Assembly (NCBI GenBank): GCA_030267565.1
Contig: BRXU01000006.1
Location: 856,001-920,000, forward strand
Direction of reading: 5' to 3'
DNA from: Pleodorina starrii
Taxonomy: Eukaryota; Chlorophyta; Chlorophyceae; Chlamydomonadales; Volvocaceae
Length of the DNA: 64,000 nucleotides
Shown here: positions 10,659-22,694 of the stretch, piece by piece
Layout: every line of letters starts with the position of its first letter
Numbering within the stretch: the stretch's first letter is position 1
Position numbers and translations under genes: made by a program
Notes under the pieces: generated by a model
The model's database searches: none
Told to the model about the DNA's origin: nothing
Seen by the model: only the letters and a program-made list of their open reading frames with translations

Positions 10659-11757
10659 GCCGGGCCATCAGCTGCCGGGTCTGCCTCCGGGGCCGGCCCG
10701 GCGGGCGCCGACGGTCCGGCGGCAGCACCGGGGTCCTGCTGGTGCGGTGCCGCAAGGCGGCTGCTAGGCTGGCTGACCGGGCTTGCAGCGGCCGAGGGCA
10801 GTGATGGGGGGGAGGAGCGGGGCCGCATCCAGCCGGGGCTGGGCGTGGGGTTCATGGCAAACCACCGGCTGCGGCTGGGCGCTTGCTGAGCCAGCCAGTG
10901 TTGGTGCCAGCGGGCCTCCTGTTGCTGTAGCTGGCTGTGCGGCTGCTTGGGCCACGCCGCGGGCATGAGGGGCTCCGTGTCCTGGTCCCGGCCCCAGCTG
11001 TGACCGCGGGCGGTGAGGTGGTGGCGCACCTCACTCACTGTGTAGTGGATGAGGGGCAGCGTGCCGTGGCCGTGGCTGAGGGGGTAGCACTGGACCGAGT
11101 CCCAAAGCCCCAGCAGCTGGTATTCCACTGGCCATGAGGAGGCGCGTTGGGCCGGGGGCGCCTCGCTGTATCGCTGATGGTCCTCCAAGGTCCAGTGTCG
11201 GCGCGGCTTGCGGCCCGTCAGCACGCAGGCTGCAGGCCAGTCGGCGTCCCCTGCTGCTCCGGCCTGCTCGATGTCTGGGGGCACCAAGCGGCCGTTGGGC
11301 AGGACGGCCCACAAGACTCCCGTAGGGCTGCTTACCCGGCTGCCATCGGGCGACAGGAGCCAGTCGGGCGCCGGCGGCAGTTCGGGGTCCAGGGGGTCGG
11401 CTGGCAGCAGTCTCCGCCAGTCGGCTGGGATGGCCCCAAGGACCGCCTGCATGAGGGGTTCGTGCTGGGTCATGGGCGACGCTGCACGGAGCTCGGCCAG
11501 GGTGCGGGGTCCCAGGTGGGCGGTCCCAGCCGGCGGGGTGAAGGGCTGGTCGGTGGCGGGGTCACGCAGGGCTGCATTGAAGAACAGGGGCTCATGCAGG
11601 ATGGCACGCGCGTCCGTGGTCTCTGGGTAGGCCAGCCGGGTCGGGAGCGAGGAGCGGTAGGACTGCACCAGGCTGGCAATGAACGTAGGCAGGCTGGGGG
11701 GCGGTTCCACCGTGCCATACACCCAGCCCCACCCAGTGGTCCCATCCGGCCTGTACT

Positions 11758-12070
11758 TTTTTTTTTAATTCCGGAGGAACCCGGACTCGGGACATGGGAC
11801 ACATATGTTGTCTGGCGGCTCCACTGATGCTGCCACTTCTGCGGAGTAGCTAGCGTGCCAGGCTTCTGGGCGACTCCACGGGCCAGCTGGATGGTGCTGA
11901 TGACTGTATGATGAGTCTTGTAAACCTCCGGACAGGACAAGGACAGGGGTGGGCACCCTCCTTTCTCATCACACCCCGGGTAATGGTCACTGACCGGTTT
12001 CGATCCCGGGATCCCGGGGGGAATTGCAAGGTTTCCCTGTTGCCGGCCAATGTACCATTGCCTACTTCTG
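11758..12070 (-). mobile_element. SINE, headless, TGTACT duplication (unit 2)
   Basis: Counterpart of 5406-5718. Target duplications at 11752-11757 and 12071-12076. Confidence 0.92.
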
Positions 12071-12438
12071 TGTACTCGTCGAGCAGACCCCGCATGATCT
12101 GCTTCCATGGCTGCTGGCCGGGCTGAGCGAGCTGGGCGAGGGGCTTCGCATGCAGGGCGACCATGAATGCGTCGAGGTCGAGATGGCCGACACCGCCACA
12201 GTCGTGATCCTGGCAGGCGATCTCCGGGCCAGGCTTCAGCAGGGCCCGTCCGTGGCACACCAGGGACGCGTCTTCCTCCAGGAGCGACCAGGCCACAAAG
12301 CCGTCGATATGCTTGCGGAGTGCCGCCAGCTGGGGTGGGGTGGGGCGGATGATGGAGAGGTGGTATGCCAGGGTGTTTCCCAGCACCTGTTTGGCCACAT
12401 GCACCCTGCCCACGAGGCTGAGGCCGTGTCGCCGCCAC

Positions 12439-12710
12439 CCCTGTCCCTGTCCTGTCCGGAGGTTTACAAGACTCATCATACAGTCATCAGCACCGTCCAG
12501 CTGGCCCGTGGAGTCGCCCAGAAGCCTGGCACGCTAGCTACTCAGCAGAAGTGGCAGCATCAGTGGAGCCGCCAGACAACATGTGTGTCCCATGTCCCGA
12601 GTCGGGGTTCCTCCGGAATTAAAAAAAAAATTAGTGGAGCCGCCAGACAACATGTGTGTCCCATGTCCCGAGTCCGGGTTCCTCCGGAATTCAAAAAAAA
12701 AAAAAAAAAA
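12439..12710 (+). mobile_element. Two adjacent truncated SINEs (unit 2)
   Basis: Counterpart of 6087-6358. The first ends at poly(A) 12621-12630, the second at poly(A) 12693-12710. Confidence 0.88.
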
Positions 12711-13724
12711 CATGGCCGAGACGCTGAACCCGCTGAATTCTGCTGGTGTAGCAGAGCCGCGCGGCCTCCACCGGGTCCAGAGTGAGAGGGATTCCCAGGT
12801 GGCGTGGGGGTTCATCACCGGGAGTCGGGAAACTCGCACCAGTTGCGGCGTTGGGCCCCACCACCGGCTCGTGGGTACCCAGCACCATCCCCTTCCCCTT
12901 GCTGGCATTGACCCGTGCGTTGCTGGCCCTGCAGAACAGCTGGACTGCCGCGGTAGCGACCTCCCCATCCCTGTCGACATTGCTGACCGTGAGCACCGTA
13001 TCGTCCGCGTGGTGGGTGACAGGGGGGGCTGGCACGTTGTTGGGGAGGGTGGGGGTGCGGAGAGCGTTGGTGCTGCGCAGGTGGTGCAGGTATGAGGTGA
13101 GAGGTTCCAGCTGCATGACCCACAGGACGGGCGACAGGGTGCTGCCCTGCTGAAGGCCGTTGCGGACCGGGAAAGGTGCTGACTGGTGCCCATTGACCAC
13201 CACCCGGCAGGAGCCATCTGACGTGAGCAGGCGCAGCCAGCGCTGTGTGTGCTGACCGAAGCCCATGGCCTCGGCCACCCGGTAGAGCCAGGGGCGATGG
13301 ACCCGGTCGTAGGCCTTCTCGATGTCGAGTATGATGAGGGCTGCCGGTTGCTGCGAGTGCCGCACCCACTCCGCCAGGGCCAGGTGGTAAAGGGTGTTGT
13401 CGCGGATGTCCCGGCCGCTGACGAAGGCAGTCTGCAGCGGGTCTATCAGGTAGTCCAGTGCCGGCTGTAGGCGATTGCTGACGGCCTTGCAGACAAGCTT
13501 GTAGTCGCATTGGAGCAGGGTGATGGGCCGGTAGCTGCTCAGGCTGGGCCGGGGCAGGCCTTTGCCTTTGTAGATGAGAGTGATGACCCCTTCGCGCCAG
13601 CTGAGCGGCAGGGAGTCGGCAGCTGCGGCCCCGGTCTCCACGGATCCCTGGGTGAAGGCTGCGTTGGCGGCGGCGAGCAGCAGCGGGCCCAGCAGCGGCC
13701 ACAGCACCCGGAGTCGCCGGTCCG

Positions 13725-13904
13725 ATGGCGGCTGCGGCGACAAGAGAGAAAACCGCCGTTGCCGCAGGTCGCGCCGCTGAAGCAACCAAACGAAAAGAAG
13801 TAAAATTTCCTAAAGGAAAGCGTGAAGCGCGCAGCCTGTTGTTGAAGTCGCAGGTGCCGAGTGAGGCATTGCCAGCAGAAAATGTCGACGAGGTGTTGAA
13901 GTAG
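13725..13904 (+). CDS. Short 59-aa ORF, third copy
   Basis: Third copy of the Lys/Arg-rich ORF, in the non-LINE segment 13712-13962. Same start and stop as the other two. Confidence 0.4.
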   Translation: MAAAATREKTAVAAGRAAEATKRKEVKFPKGKREARSLLLKSQVPSEALPAENVDEVLK

Positions 13905-13962
13905 CGGAAGCTATAAGCTATAAGCTATATGCAGCGGCGGATGGCGGCCGCTGCAGGCACGG

Positions 13963-14304
13963 GTGTGTGCCGCCCGTGCAGCAGTGGCTCCTGGCCTCTT
14001 GCTGCCCCCGTCCCTGTCCCTGTCCTGTCTGCGAGTTTAGGCGTTGCTTGGCTTTTTCTCTCTCCTCAGCTCCTTGCGGTGGTTTCTTGGGCTTTTTTTT
14101 TTTTTAATTCCGGAGGAACCCGGACTCGGGACATGGGACACATATGTTGTCTGGCGGCTCCACTGATGCTGCCACTTCTGCTGAGTAGCTAGCGTGCCAG
14201 GCTTCTGGGCGACTCCAGGTTGTTGTGGCTTGCCGGTCTTGCTCGGCTTGCCCGTTGGGCTTCGCTTTCCCAGTCCTTGTAACGTCCCTCGCAGAAAAAA
14301 AAAA
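13963..14304 (+). mobile_element. LINE-A 3' UTR tail (unit 3)
   Basis: Counterpart of 781-1125. Poly(A) at 14295-14304. Interrupted by the minus SINE at 14093-14216. Confidence 0.88.
14093..14216 (-). mobile_element. SINE 3' fragment (unit 3)
   Basis: Counterpart of 911-1037. The T-run has shortened to 13, so homopolymer length differs in each of the three tandem copies (16, 15, 13). Confidence 0.88.
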
Positions 14305-15121
14305 GCCAGGCGGTGCTGCCCCCGCTGCGCCCGTGGGGGTTCTTGGGAGCCGGGGGGCCGTGGGAGTGCGGTTCCTGCGGTGCGGGGTGTCTTGGGAGGG
14401 AGGTGTGTCTTGGGGCCTGCTGTCTTGTGGGGACGTCCCCAGGGTGGGGTCGGTTGTTGTTGTTTGTCTCCGGTGTGCTTCGTGTGGCGCCGTCCCTGCG
14501 GCTTTTGTGGCTGTGGGAGGCGGTTTCGGTGGAGCAGGGTTCTCTTCGGGCGTGCTGTGGGTTTCCTGTTTCCTCTGGTGCTCCCCGGCGGGGGGGGGCT
14601 TGTCCGCCCTGGTTCTCTGTGGCGGTTGCCCGGTTTTGTTTGCCTTTCCTGTTGCTGTCGCCCTGGGTGTAGGGTTCGCCCCTTGGCTGTTGAGGTTGTG
14701 CAGGTTGTGGTTGTGTTGTTTGTGAGGTCGCTGTTGGGGCCTTTGCCCGGCCCTAGGGTTTGTCCCCGGTGACGGGCCCTGTTGTTGGTCCGTGGTGTTG
14801 GCCCGGGTGTTGTGCCGTGGTTTTGGCCCTGGTGTTGGGCCGTGGTGTTGGCTCTGGTTTTGGGCCCGGGTGTTGGGCCCTGGTGTTGGGCTGTGGGGTT
14901 GGCCCTGGTGTTGGGCCGTGGTGTTGGCCCTGGTGTTGGGCCCTGGGGTTGGCCCTGGTGTTGGGCCCTGGTGTTGGTTTCGGTTCCCTCCTCGGTGTCT
15001 TGGAGGAAGGGGTGGCCGTGTGTGCCGCCCGTGCAGCAGTGGCTCCTGGCCTCTTGCTGCCCCCGTCCCTGTCCCTGTCCTGTCTGCCAGTTTAGGCGTT
15101 GCTTGGCTCTCTCTCCTCGGC
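14305..15121 (+). mobile_element. LINE-A 3' UTR, truncated (unit 3)
   Basis: Counterpart of 1126-1942, ending against the T-run at 15122. Confidence 0.85.
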
Positions 15122-16871
15122 TTTTTTTTTTTCCTGCGAGGGACGTTACAAGGACTGGGAAAGCGAAGCCCAACGGGCAAGCCGAGCAAGACCGGCAAGC
15201 CGCAACAGCCTGGCAAGAAGCCCAAAAAACCACCGCAAGGAGCCAAGGAGAGAGAAAAAGCCAAGCAACACCTAAACTCGCAGACAGGACAGGGACAGGG
15301 ACGGGGGCAGCAAGAGGCCAGGAGCCACTGCTGCACGGGCGGCACACACGGCCACCCCTACCTCCAAGACACCGAGGAGGGAACTGAAACCAACACCAGG
15401 GCCCAACACCAGGGCCAAACCCCAGGGCCCAACACCAGGGCCAACACCACGGCCCAACACCAGGGCCAACCCCACAGCCCAACACCAGGGCCCAACACCA
15501 GGGCCCAAAACCAGAGCCAACACCACGGCCCAACACCAGGGCCAAAACCACGGCCCAACACCCGGGCCAGCACCACGGACCAACAACAGGGCCCGTCACC
15601 GGAGACAAGCCCCAGGGATGGGCAAAGGCCCCAACAGCGACCACAGCGACAACACAACCACAACCTGCACAACCTCAACAGTCAAGGGGCGAACCCTACA
15701 CCCTGGGCGACAGCAACAGGAACAACAAACAAAACCGGGCAACCGCCGCAGCGAACCAGGGCAAACGAGCCCCCCCCCACCGGGGAGCACCAGGGAAAAA
15801 AAAAACAGAGAAAACAGAAAACCCACAGCACGCCCGAAGAGAACCCCGCACCACCGAAACCGCCTCCCAGAGCCACAAAAGCCGCAGGGACGGTGCCACA
15901 CAAGCGCACCGGAGACAAACAACAACCGACCCCACCCTGGGGGCGTCCCCGCAAGACAGCAGGCCCGAAGACACACCTCCCTCCCAAGACACCCCGCACC
16001 GCAGGAACCTCACTCCCACGTCCCCCCGGCTCCCAAGAACCCCCACGGGCGCAGCAGGGGCAACACTGCCTGGCTGGAAGCCAGGGCACAAGCGCGCCGG
16101 CGACAAGACACCCGCAGACCCCACCCTGGGGGCGACCCCCGAACCGCACCTGCCTCCCACGGCGGCCTGCACCACACCAACCCTGCACCGAAGCCCCCCC
16201 GCCCCTCCCCAGTCCCCCCCCGAAACCCTCCCCAGACCCCCCGGCGCCACACGCACCCCACTCCCAAGAACCCCCCCCTCCAGGCCGCAGGGGCAGCACC
16301 GCCGGGACAGAGACCAAGGCACGAGAGCACCAGCGACAAAACACCCACAGACCCCACACAGGGGGCGACCCCTCAAGACAGCAGCCTCCGAACCGCACCT
16401 GCCTCCCGCGGCTGTCCTCGGAGAGCGCCGCCATGCTGAAATGTGCCCTCATGAGACGCTGCAGCTCCCCAATGACGCAGCCCACCACCGTGGCCGACGG
16501 ATGGTCATCAGGCTCCGCCCTGTGGTAGTGGCCCCAGACCGCCCACAGCCAAGTGGCTCGAAGGGCTGCCCACAGCAGCTGCAGCCCAGGGCTGGTGGGG
16601 TAGGCCGGCCACCCTCCCGGCCAGTCTCCCAGCAGCACAGCCGGCTGGCTGAAAGGCAAGTCCGCGGCCCCGGAGACTGTTGCCCACAGCTCTGCCAGCC
16701 AAACTCGAGCTGCGGTGTAAGCCCCGCACTCCAAGAAGACGTGGGTCAGGCTGGCGACATGCAGGTTGCCGTCCACCGAGCAGCTAGGAGCAGAGCAGTG
16801 GGCACGCTGCGGCTGACCTTTGGAGGCCAGGTACACCCCGCACGGGAGCCGTCCATGGTGCAGCCGCCAGG

Positions 16872-16989
16872 CTCCTTGCGGTGGTTTTTTGGGCTTCTTG
16901 CCAGGTTGTTGTGGCTTGCCGGTCTTGCTCGGCTTGCCCGTTGGGCTTCGCTTTCCCAGTCCTTGTAACGTCCCTCGCAGAAAAAAAAA
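16872..16989 (+). mobile_element. Short sense LINE-A tail with target deletion
   Basis: The last ~108 bp of LINE-A (CTCCTTGCGG to CCTCGCAG) plus nine A, inserted in opposite orientation into LINE-A ORF2. Left flank GCCGCCAGGC and right flank TGTGTAGTG are about 454 bp apart in intact copies (38,562 and 39,016), so the insertion accompanied a target deletion. Confidence 0.9.
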
Positions 16990-18007
16990 TGTGTAGTGAA
17001 TGAGGGGCAGCACGCCGTGGCTGTGGCTGAGGGGGTAGCACTGGACCGAGTCCCAAAGCCCCAGCAGCTGGTATTCCACTGGCCATGAGGAGGCGTGTTG
17101 GGCTGGGGGCGCCTCGTTGTATCGCTGATGGTCCTCAAAGGTCCAGTGTCGGCGCGGCTTGCGGCCCGGCAGCACGCAGGCTGCAGGCCAGTCGGCGTCC
17201 CGTGCTGCTCCGGCCTGCTCGCTGTCTGGGGGCACCAAGCGGCCGTTGGGCAGGACGGCCCACAAGACTCCCGTAGGGCTGCTGACCCGGCTGCCATCGG
17301 GCGACAGGAGCCAGTCGGGCGCCGGCGGCAGTTCGGGGTCCAGGGGGTCGGCTGGCAGCAGTCTCCGCCAGTCGGCTGGGATGGCCCCAAGGACCGCCTG
17401 CATGAGGGGTTCGTGCTGGGTCATGGGCGACGCTGCACGGAGCTCGGCCAGGGTGCGGGGTCCCAGGTGGGCGGTCCCAGCCGGCGGGGTGAAGGGCTGG
17501 TCGGTGGCGGGGTCACGCAGGGCTGCATTGAAGAACAGGGGCTCATGCAGGATGGCACGTGCGTCCGTGGTCTCTGGGTAGGCCAGCCGGGTCGGGAGCG
17601 AGGAGCGGTAGGACTGCACCAGGCTGGCAATGAACGTAGGCAGGCTGGGGGGCGGTTCCGCCGTGCCATACACCCAGCCCCACCCAGTGGTCCCATCCGG
17701 CCTGTACTCGTCGAGCAGACCCCGCATGATCTGCTTCCATGGCTGCTGGCCGGGCTGAGCGAGCTGGGCGAGGGGCTTCGCATGCAGGGCGACCATGAAG
17801 GCGTCGAGGTCGAGATGGCCGACACCGCCACAGTCGCGATCCTGGCAGGCGATCTCCGGGCCAGGCTTCAGCAGGGCCCGTCCGTGGCACATCAGGGAGG
17901 CGTCTTCCTCCAGGAGCGACCAGGCCACAAAGCCGTCGATATGCTTGCGGAGTGCCGCCAGCTGGGGTGGGGTGGGGCGGATGATGGAGAGGTGGTATGC
18001 CAGGGTG

Positions 18008-18506
18008 CAGGTAAGTTCTACACCGAAAGTTAAGGCACTACTTTCGGCCCGGGTGACCCGGGTTCAAGTCCCCTCAAGGACAATTTGAACTTACCTGCGC
18101 CCCACGGAAGTAGGCAATGGTTCATTGGCAGGCGACAGGGAAACCTTGCAATTCCCCCCGGGATCCCGGGATCGAAACCTGCCAGTGACCATATCCGGGG
18201 TGTGATGAGAAATGAGGGTGCCCACCCCTGTCCCTGTCCCGTCCGGAGGTTTACAAGACTCATCATACAGTCATCAGCCCCATCCAGCTGGCCCTTGGAG
18301 ACGCCCAGAAGCCCGGCACGCTAGCTACTCAGCCGAAGTGGCAGCATCAGTGGAGCCGCCAGACAACATATGTGTGTCCCATGTCCCGAGTCCGGGTTCC
18401 TCCGGAAATTCAAAAAAAAAAAGAAGTGGCAGCATCAGTGGAGCCGCCAGACAACATGTGTGTCCCATGTCCCGAGTCGGGGTTCCTCCGGAATTAAAAA
18501 AAAAAA
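18008..18506 (+). mobile_element. Full-length SINE followed by a SINE 3' fragment
   Basis: The first copy (18008-18422) keeps the complete 86-nt tRNA-like head: 5' GGTAAGTTC pairs with 3' GAACTTACC, with B-box-like GGGTTCAAGTCCC inside. It belongs to a variant with GGAAATTC at the 3' end and GGCAGGCGACAGGG in the body, like the copy at 53,855. The second (18423-18506) is only the last ~70 bp and poly(A). Both split LINE-A ORF2 at CCAGGGTG/TGTTTCCC. Confidence 0.9.
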
Positions 18507-21124
18507 GGTTGTTTCCCAGCACCTGTTTGGCCACATGCACCCTGCCCACGAGGCTGAGGCCGTGTCGCCGCCACACATGGCCGAGACGCTGGACCCGCTG
18601 AATTCTGCTGGTGTAGCAGAGCCGCGCGGCCTCCGCCGGGTCCAGAGTGAGAGGAATACCCAGGTGGCGTGGGGGTTCCTCACCGGGAGTCGGGAAACTC
18701 GCACCGGTTGCGGCGTTGGGCCCCACCATCGGCGCGTGGGTTCCCAGCACCATCCCCTTCCATAGACCATAGACCCGTGCGTGGCCCAATTGCCTTCAGG
18801 TCCCTCCGACGGTATTCCGGGCCCTTTGAAGGCCTCATGGGCCCTCAGAACGGCTTCCGGGCCCCCTGAGGGCCTTCCGTGCCTTCTGAAGGCCTTCCGG
18901 ACCCTCCAAAGGCGTTCTGGGGCTCTCAACGGCCTTCCGGGCCCTCTGATCACCTTCCAGGACTTCCAAAGGCTATCAGCCCGCAGATAGCCATCCGGGC
19001 TCCCCAATTGCCTTCCGGTCCCTCCGACGGTATTCCGGGCCCAATTTTGTTTTTTAGTACAAGGACGGGGAAAGCGAAGCCCAATTGCCTTCCAGTCCCT
19101 CCGACGGTATTCCGGGCCCTTTGAAGGCCTCGTGGGCCCTCAGAACGGCTTCCGGGCCCCCCGATGGCCTTCCGGGCCTTCTGAACGCCTTCCGGACCCT
19201 CCAAAGGCGTTCTGGGGCTCTCAACGGCCTTCCGGGCCCTCTGATCGCCTTCCAGGACTTCCAAAGGCTATCAGCCCGCAGAAAGCCATCCGGGCTCCCC
19301 AATTGCCTTCCGGTCCCTCCGACGGTATTCCGGGCCCAATTTTGTTTTTTAGTACAAGGACGGGGAAAGTGAAGCCCAATTGCCTTCCGGTCCCTCCGAT
19401 GGTATTCCGGGCCCTTTGAAGGCCTCGTGGGCCCTCAGAACGGCTTCCAGGCCCCCCGATGGCCTTCCGGGCCTTCTGGACGCCTTCCGGACCCTCCAAA
19501 GGTGTTCTGGGGCTCTCAACGGCCTTCCGGGCCCTCTGATACCCTTCCAGGACTTCCAAAGGCTTCAAGCCCACAGAGAGCCTTCCGGGCTCCCCAATGG
19601 CCTTCCGGTCCCTCCGACGGTATTCCGGGCCCAATTGCCTTCCGGTCCCTCCAACGGTATTCCGGGCCCTTTGAAGGCCTCGTGGGCCCTCAGAACGGCT
19701 TCCGGGCCCCCCGAGGGCCTTCCGGGCCTTCTGAACGCCTTCCGGACCCTCCAAAGGCGTTCTGGGGCTCTCAACGGCCTTCCGGGCCCTCTGATACCCT
19801 TCCAGGACTTCCAAAGGCTATCAGCCCGCAGAAAGCCATCCGGGCTCCCCAATTGCCTTCCGGTCCCTCCGACGGTATTCCGGGCCCAATTTTGTTTTTT
19901 AGTACAAGGACGGGGAAAGCGAAGCCCAATTGCCTTCCGGTCCCTCCGATGGTATTCCGGGCCCTTTGAAGGCCTCGTGGGCCCTCAGAACGGCTTCCGG
20001 GCCCCCCGATGGCCTTCCGGGCCTTCTGAACGCCTTCCGGACCCTCCAAAGGCGTTCTGGGGCTCTCAACGGCCTTCCGGGCCCTCTGATACCCTTCCAG
20101 GACTTCCAAAGGCTATCAGCCCGCAGAAAGCCATCCGGGCTCCCCAATTGCCTTCCGGTCCCTCCGACGGTATTCCGGGCCCAATTTTGTTTTTTAGTAC
20201 AAGGACGGGGAAAGCGAAGCCCAATTGCCTTCCGGTCCCTCCGATGGTATTCCGGGCCCTTTGAAGGCCTCGTGGGCCCTCAGAACGGCTTCCGGGCCCC
20301 CTGAGGGCCTTCCGGGCCTTCTGAACGCCTTCCGGACCCTCCAAAGGCGTTCTGGGGCTCTCAACGGCCTTCCGGGCCCTCTGATACCCTTCCAGGACTT
20401 CCAAAGGCTTCAAGCCCACAGAGAGCCTTCCGGGCTCCCCAATGGCCTTCCGGTCCCTCCGACGGTATTCCGGGCCCAATTTTGTTTTTTAGTACAAGGA
20501 CGGGGAAAGCGAAGCCCAATTGCCTTCCGGTCCCTCCGATGGTATTCCGGGCCCTTTGAAGGCCTCGTGGGCCCTCAGAACGGCTTCCGGGCCCCCCGAG
20601 GGCCTTCCGGCCTTCTGAACGCCTTCCGGACCCTCCAAAGGCGTTCTGGGGCTCTCAACGGCCTTCCGGGCCCTCTGATACCCTTCCAGGACTTCCAAAG
20701 GCTATCAGCCCGCAGAAAGCCATCCGGGCTCCCCAATTGCCTTCCGGTCCCTCCGACGGTATTCCGGGCCCAATTTTGTTTTTTAGTACAAGGACGGGGA
20801 AAGCGAAGCCCAATTGCCTTCCGGTCCCTCCGATGGTATTCCGGGCCCTTTGAAGGCCTCGTGGGCCCTCAGAACGGCTTCCGGGCCCCCCGAGGGCCTT
20901 CCGGGCCTTCTGAACGCCTTCCGGACCCTCCAAAGGCGTTCTGGGGCTCTCAACGGCCTTCCGGGCCCTCTGATACCCTTCCAGGACTTCCAAAGGCTTC
21001 CAGCCCACAGAGAGCCTTCCGGGCTCCCCAATTGCCTTCCGGTCCCTCCGACGGTATTCCGGGCCCAATTTTGTTTTTTTTAGCAAGGGACGTTTCAAGG
21101 ATGGGGAAATCGAAGAGCAATAGC

Positions 21125-21368
21125 AAACCGGTCAGTGACCATTACCCGGGGTGTGATGAGAAAGGAGGGTGCCCACCCCTGTCCTTGTCCTGTCCGGAGG
21201 TTTACAAGACTCATCATACAGTCATCAGAACCGTCCAGCTGGCCCGTGGAGTCGCCCAGAAGCCTGGCACGCTAGCTACTCAGCAGAAGTGGCAGCATCA
21301 GTGGAGCCGCCAGACAACATGTGTGTCCCATGTCCCGAGTCCGGGTTCCTCCGGAATTCAAAAAAAAA
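21125..21368 (+). mobile_element. SINE 3' half, higher-order copy 1
   Basis: Begins AAACCGGTCAGTGACC (mid-SINE) and ends CCGGAATTC plus nine A, followed by satellite (CAAATTGCC). Its upstream neighbour is the LINE-A-like segment AAATCGAAGAGCAATAGC. Confidence 0.92.
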
Positions 21369-22448
21369 CAAATTGCCTTCCGGTCCCTCTGACGGTATTC
21401 CGGGCCCTTTGAAGGCCTCATGGGCCCTCAGAACGGCTTCCGGGCCCCCTGAGGGCCTTCCGGGCCTTCTGAACGCCTTCCGGACCCTCCAAAGGCGTTC
21501 TGGGGCTCTCAACGGCCTTCCGGGCCCTCTGATACCCTTCCAGGACTTCCAAAGGCTTCAAGCCCACAGAGAGCCTTCCGGGCTCCCCAATGGCCTTCCG
21601 GTCCCTCCGACGGTATTCCGGGCCCAATTGCCTTCCGGTCCCTCCAACGGTATTCCGGGCCCTTTGAAGGCCTCATGAGCCCTCAGAACGGCTTCCGGGC
21701 CCCCCGATAGCCTTCCGGGCCTTCTGAAGGCCTTCCGGACCCTCCAAAGGCGTTCTGGGGCTCTCAACGGCCTTCCGGGCCCTCTGATACCCTTCCAGGA
21801 CTTCCAAAGGCTTCAAGCCCACAGAGAGCCTACCGGGCTCCCCAATGGCCTTCCGGTCCCTCCAACGGTATTCCGGGCCCAATTGCCTTCCGGTCCCTCC
21901 GACGGTATTCCGGGCCCTTTGAAGGCCTCATGGGCCCTCAGAACGGCTTCCGGGCCCCCCGATGGCCTTCCGTGCCTTCTGAACGCCTTCCGGACCCTCC
22001 AAAGGCGTTCTGGGGCTCTCAACGGCCTTCCGGGCCCTCTGATACCCTTCCAGGACTTCCAAAGGCTTCCACCCCACAGAAAGCCATCCGGGCTCCCCAA
22101 TGGCCTTCCGGTCCCTCCGATGGTATTCCGGGCCCAATTGCCTTCCGGTCCCTCCGACGGTATTCCGGGCCCTTTGAAGGCCTCATGAGCCCTCAGAACG
22201 GCTTCCGGGCCCCCCGATGGCCTTCCGTGCCTTCTGAAGGCCTTCCGGACCCTCCAAAGCCGTTCTGGGGCTCTCAACGGCCTTCCGGGCCCTCTGATAC
22301 CCTTCCAGGACTTCCAAAGGCTTCCAGCCCACAGAGAGCCTTCCGGGCTCCCCAATTGCCTTCCGGTCCCTCCGACGGTATTCCGGGCCCAATTTTGTTT
22401 TTTTTAGCAAGGGACGTTTCAAGGATGGGGAAATCGAAGAGCAATAGC

Positions 22449-22694
22449 AAACCGGTCAGTGACCATTACCCGGGGTGTGATGAGAAAGGAGGGTGCCCAC
22501 CCCTGTCCTTGTCCTGTCCGGAGGTTTACAAGACTCATCATACAGTCATCAGAACCGTCCAGCTGGCCCGTGGAGTCGCCCAGAAGCCTGGCACGCTAGC
22601 TACTCAGCAGAAGTGGCAGCATCAGTGGAGCCGCCAGACAACATGTGTGTCCCATGTCCCGAGTCCGGGTTCCTCCGGAATTCAAAAAAAAAAA
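22449..22694 (+). mobile_element. SINE 3' half, higher-order copy 2
   Basis: Same fragment as at 21125; poly(A) of 11 without the AAAC interruption seen in the other three copies. Confidence 0.92.

Larger units (their letters stand above)
8772..13711 (-). mobile_element. LINE-A, minus strand, interrupted (unit 2)
   Basis: Counterpart of 1943-7359. T-run 8772-8780, 3' UTR to 9772, ORF2 from 9773 to 13711. The 3' UTR has lost about 474 bp at GCTGGAAGCC/TAAGGACC (9729/9730), which sets unit 2 apart. Confidence 0.9.
9773..13711 (-). pseudogene. LINE-A ORF2, broken (unit 2)
   Basis: Carries the same lesions as the copy at 3421-7359: the 374-bp deletion with a SINE at 10,246, a SINE at 11,758 and a SINE pair at 12,439. 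The RT part (12,711-13,711) keeps the LDIEKAYD and HHADDT motifs. A few private substitutions separate it from unit 1, for example the codon at about 11,709 (GTG where unit 1 has GCG at about 5357 on the plus-strand complement). Non-functional. Confidence 0.88.
1..16410. repeat. Tandem segmental duplication, about 2.5 copies
   Basis: The sequence at 1 recurs at 6831 and at 13183, giving units 1-6830, 6831-13182 and a partial third from 13183 to about 16410. Element order, orientations and insertion junctions are the same in every unit, so the block was duplicated after the SINEs and LINEs had landed. Unit 2 is shorter mainly because about 474 bp of LINE-A 3' UTR (equivalent to 2904-3377) is missing at 9729/9730. 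Other differences are scattered single bases and homopolymer lengths, which suggests recent duplication. An assembly artefact cannot be excluded from sequence alone. Confidence 0.93.
15122..18762 (-). mobile_element. LINE-A, minus strand, deleted and interrupted (unit 3)
   Basis: T-run 15122-15132, 3' UTR to 16410. A deletion of about 478 bp joins the 3' UTR (CCTCCCGCGG) to ORF2 (CTGTCCTCGG), removing the ORF2 stop codon region. The rest carries a sense LINE-A tail (16872-16989) and two SINEs (18008-18506). Homology ends at 18762 (CCATCCCCTTCC), just before the satellite. Here the third tandem unit diverges from units 1 and 2. Confidence 0.88.
16411..18762 (-). pseudogene. LINE-A ORF2 remnant (unit 3)
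   Basis: This encodes C-terminal ORF2 pieces including the zinc-knuckle region (C-x4-C, then H-x4-C, around 16,770-16,850) and the post-RT region, up to the sequence just after HADD. Its frame runs artificially into the 3' UTR because the stop region was deleted, giving a 748-codon chimeric frame (15,682-17,928) that should not be read as a protein. About 454 bp is missing at the LINE-A tail insertion. Non-functional. Confidence 0.85.

Noticed and set aside
15682..17928. 748-aa minus-strand frame
   Set aside because: A chimera of ORF2, a sense LINE-A tail in antisense and 3' UTR, joined by deletions.
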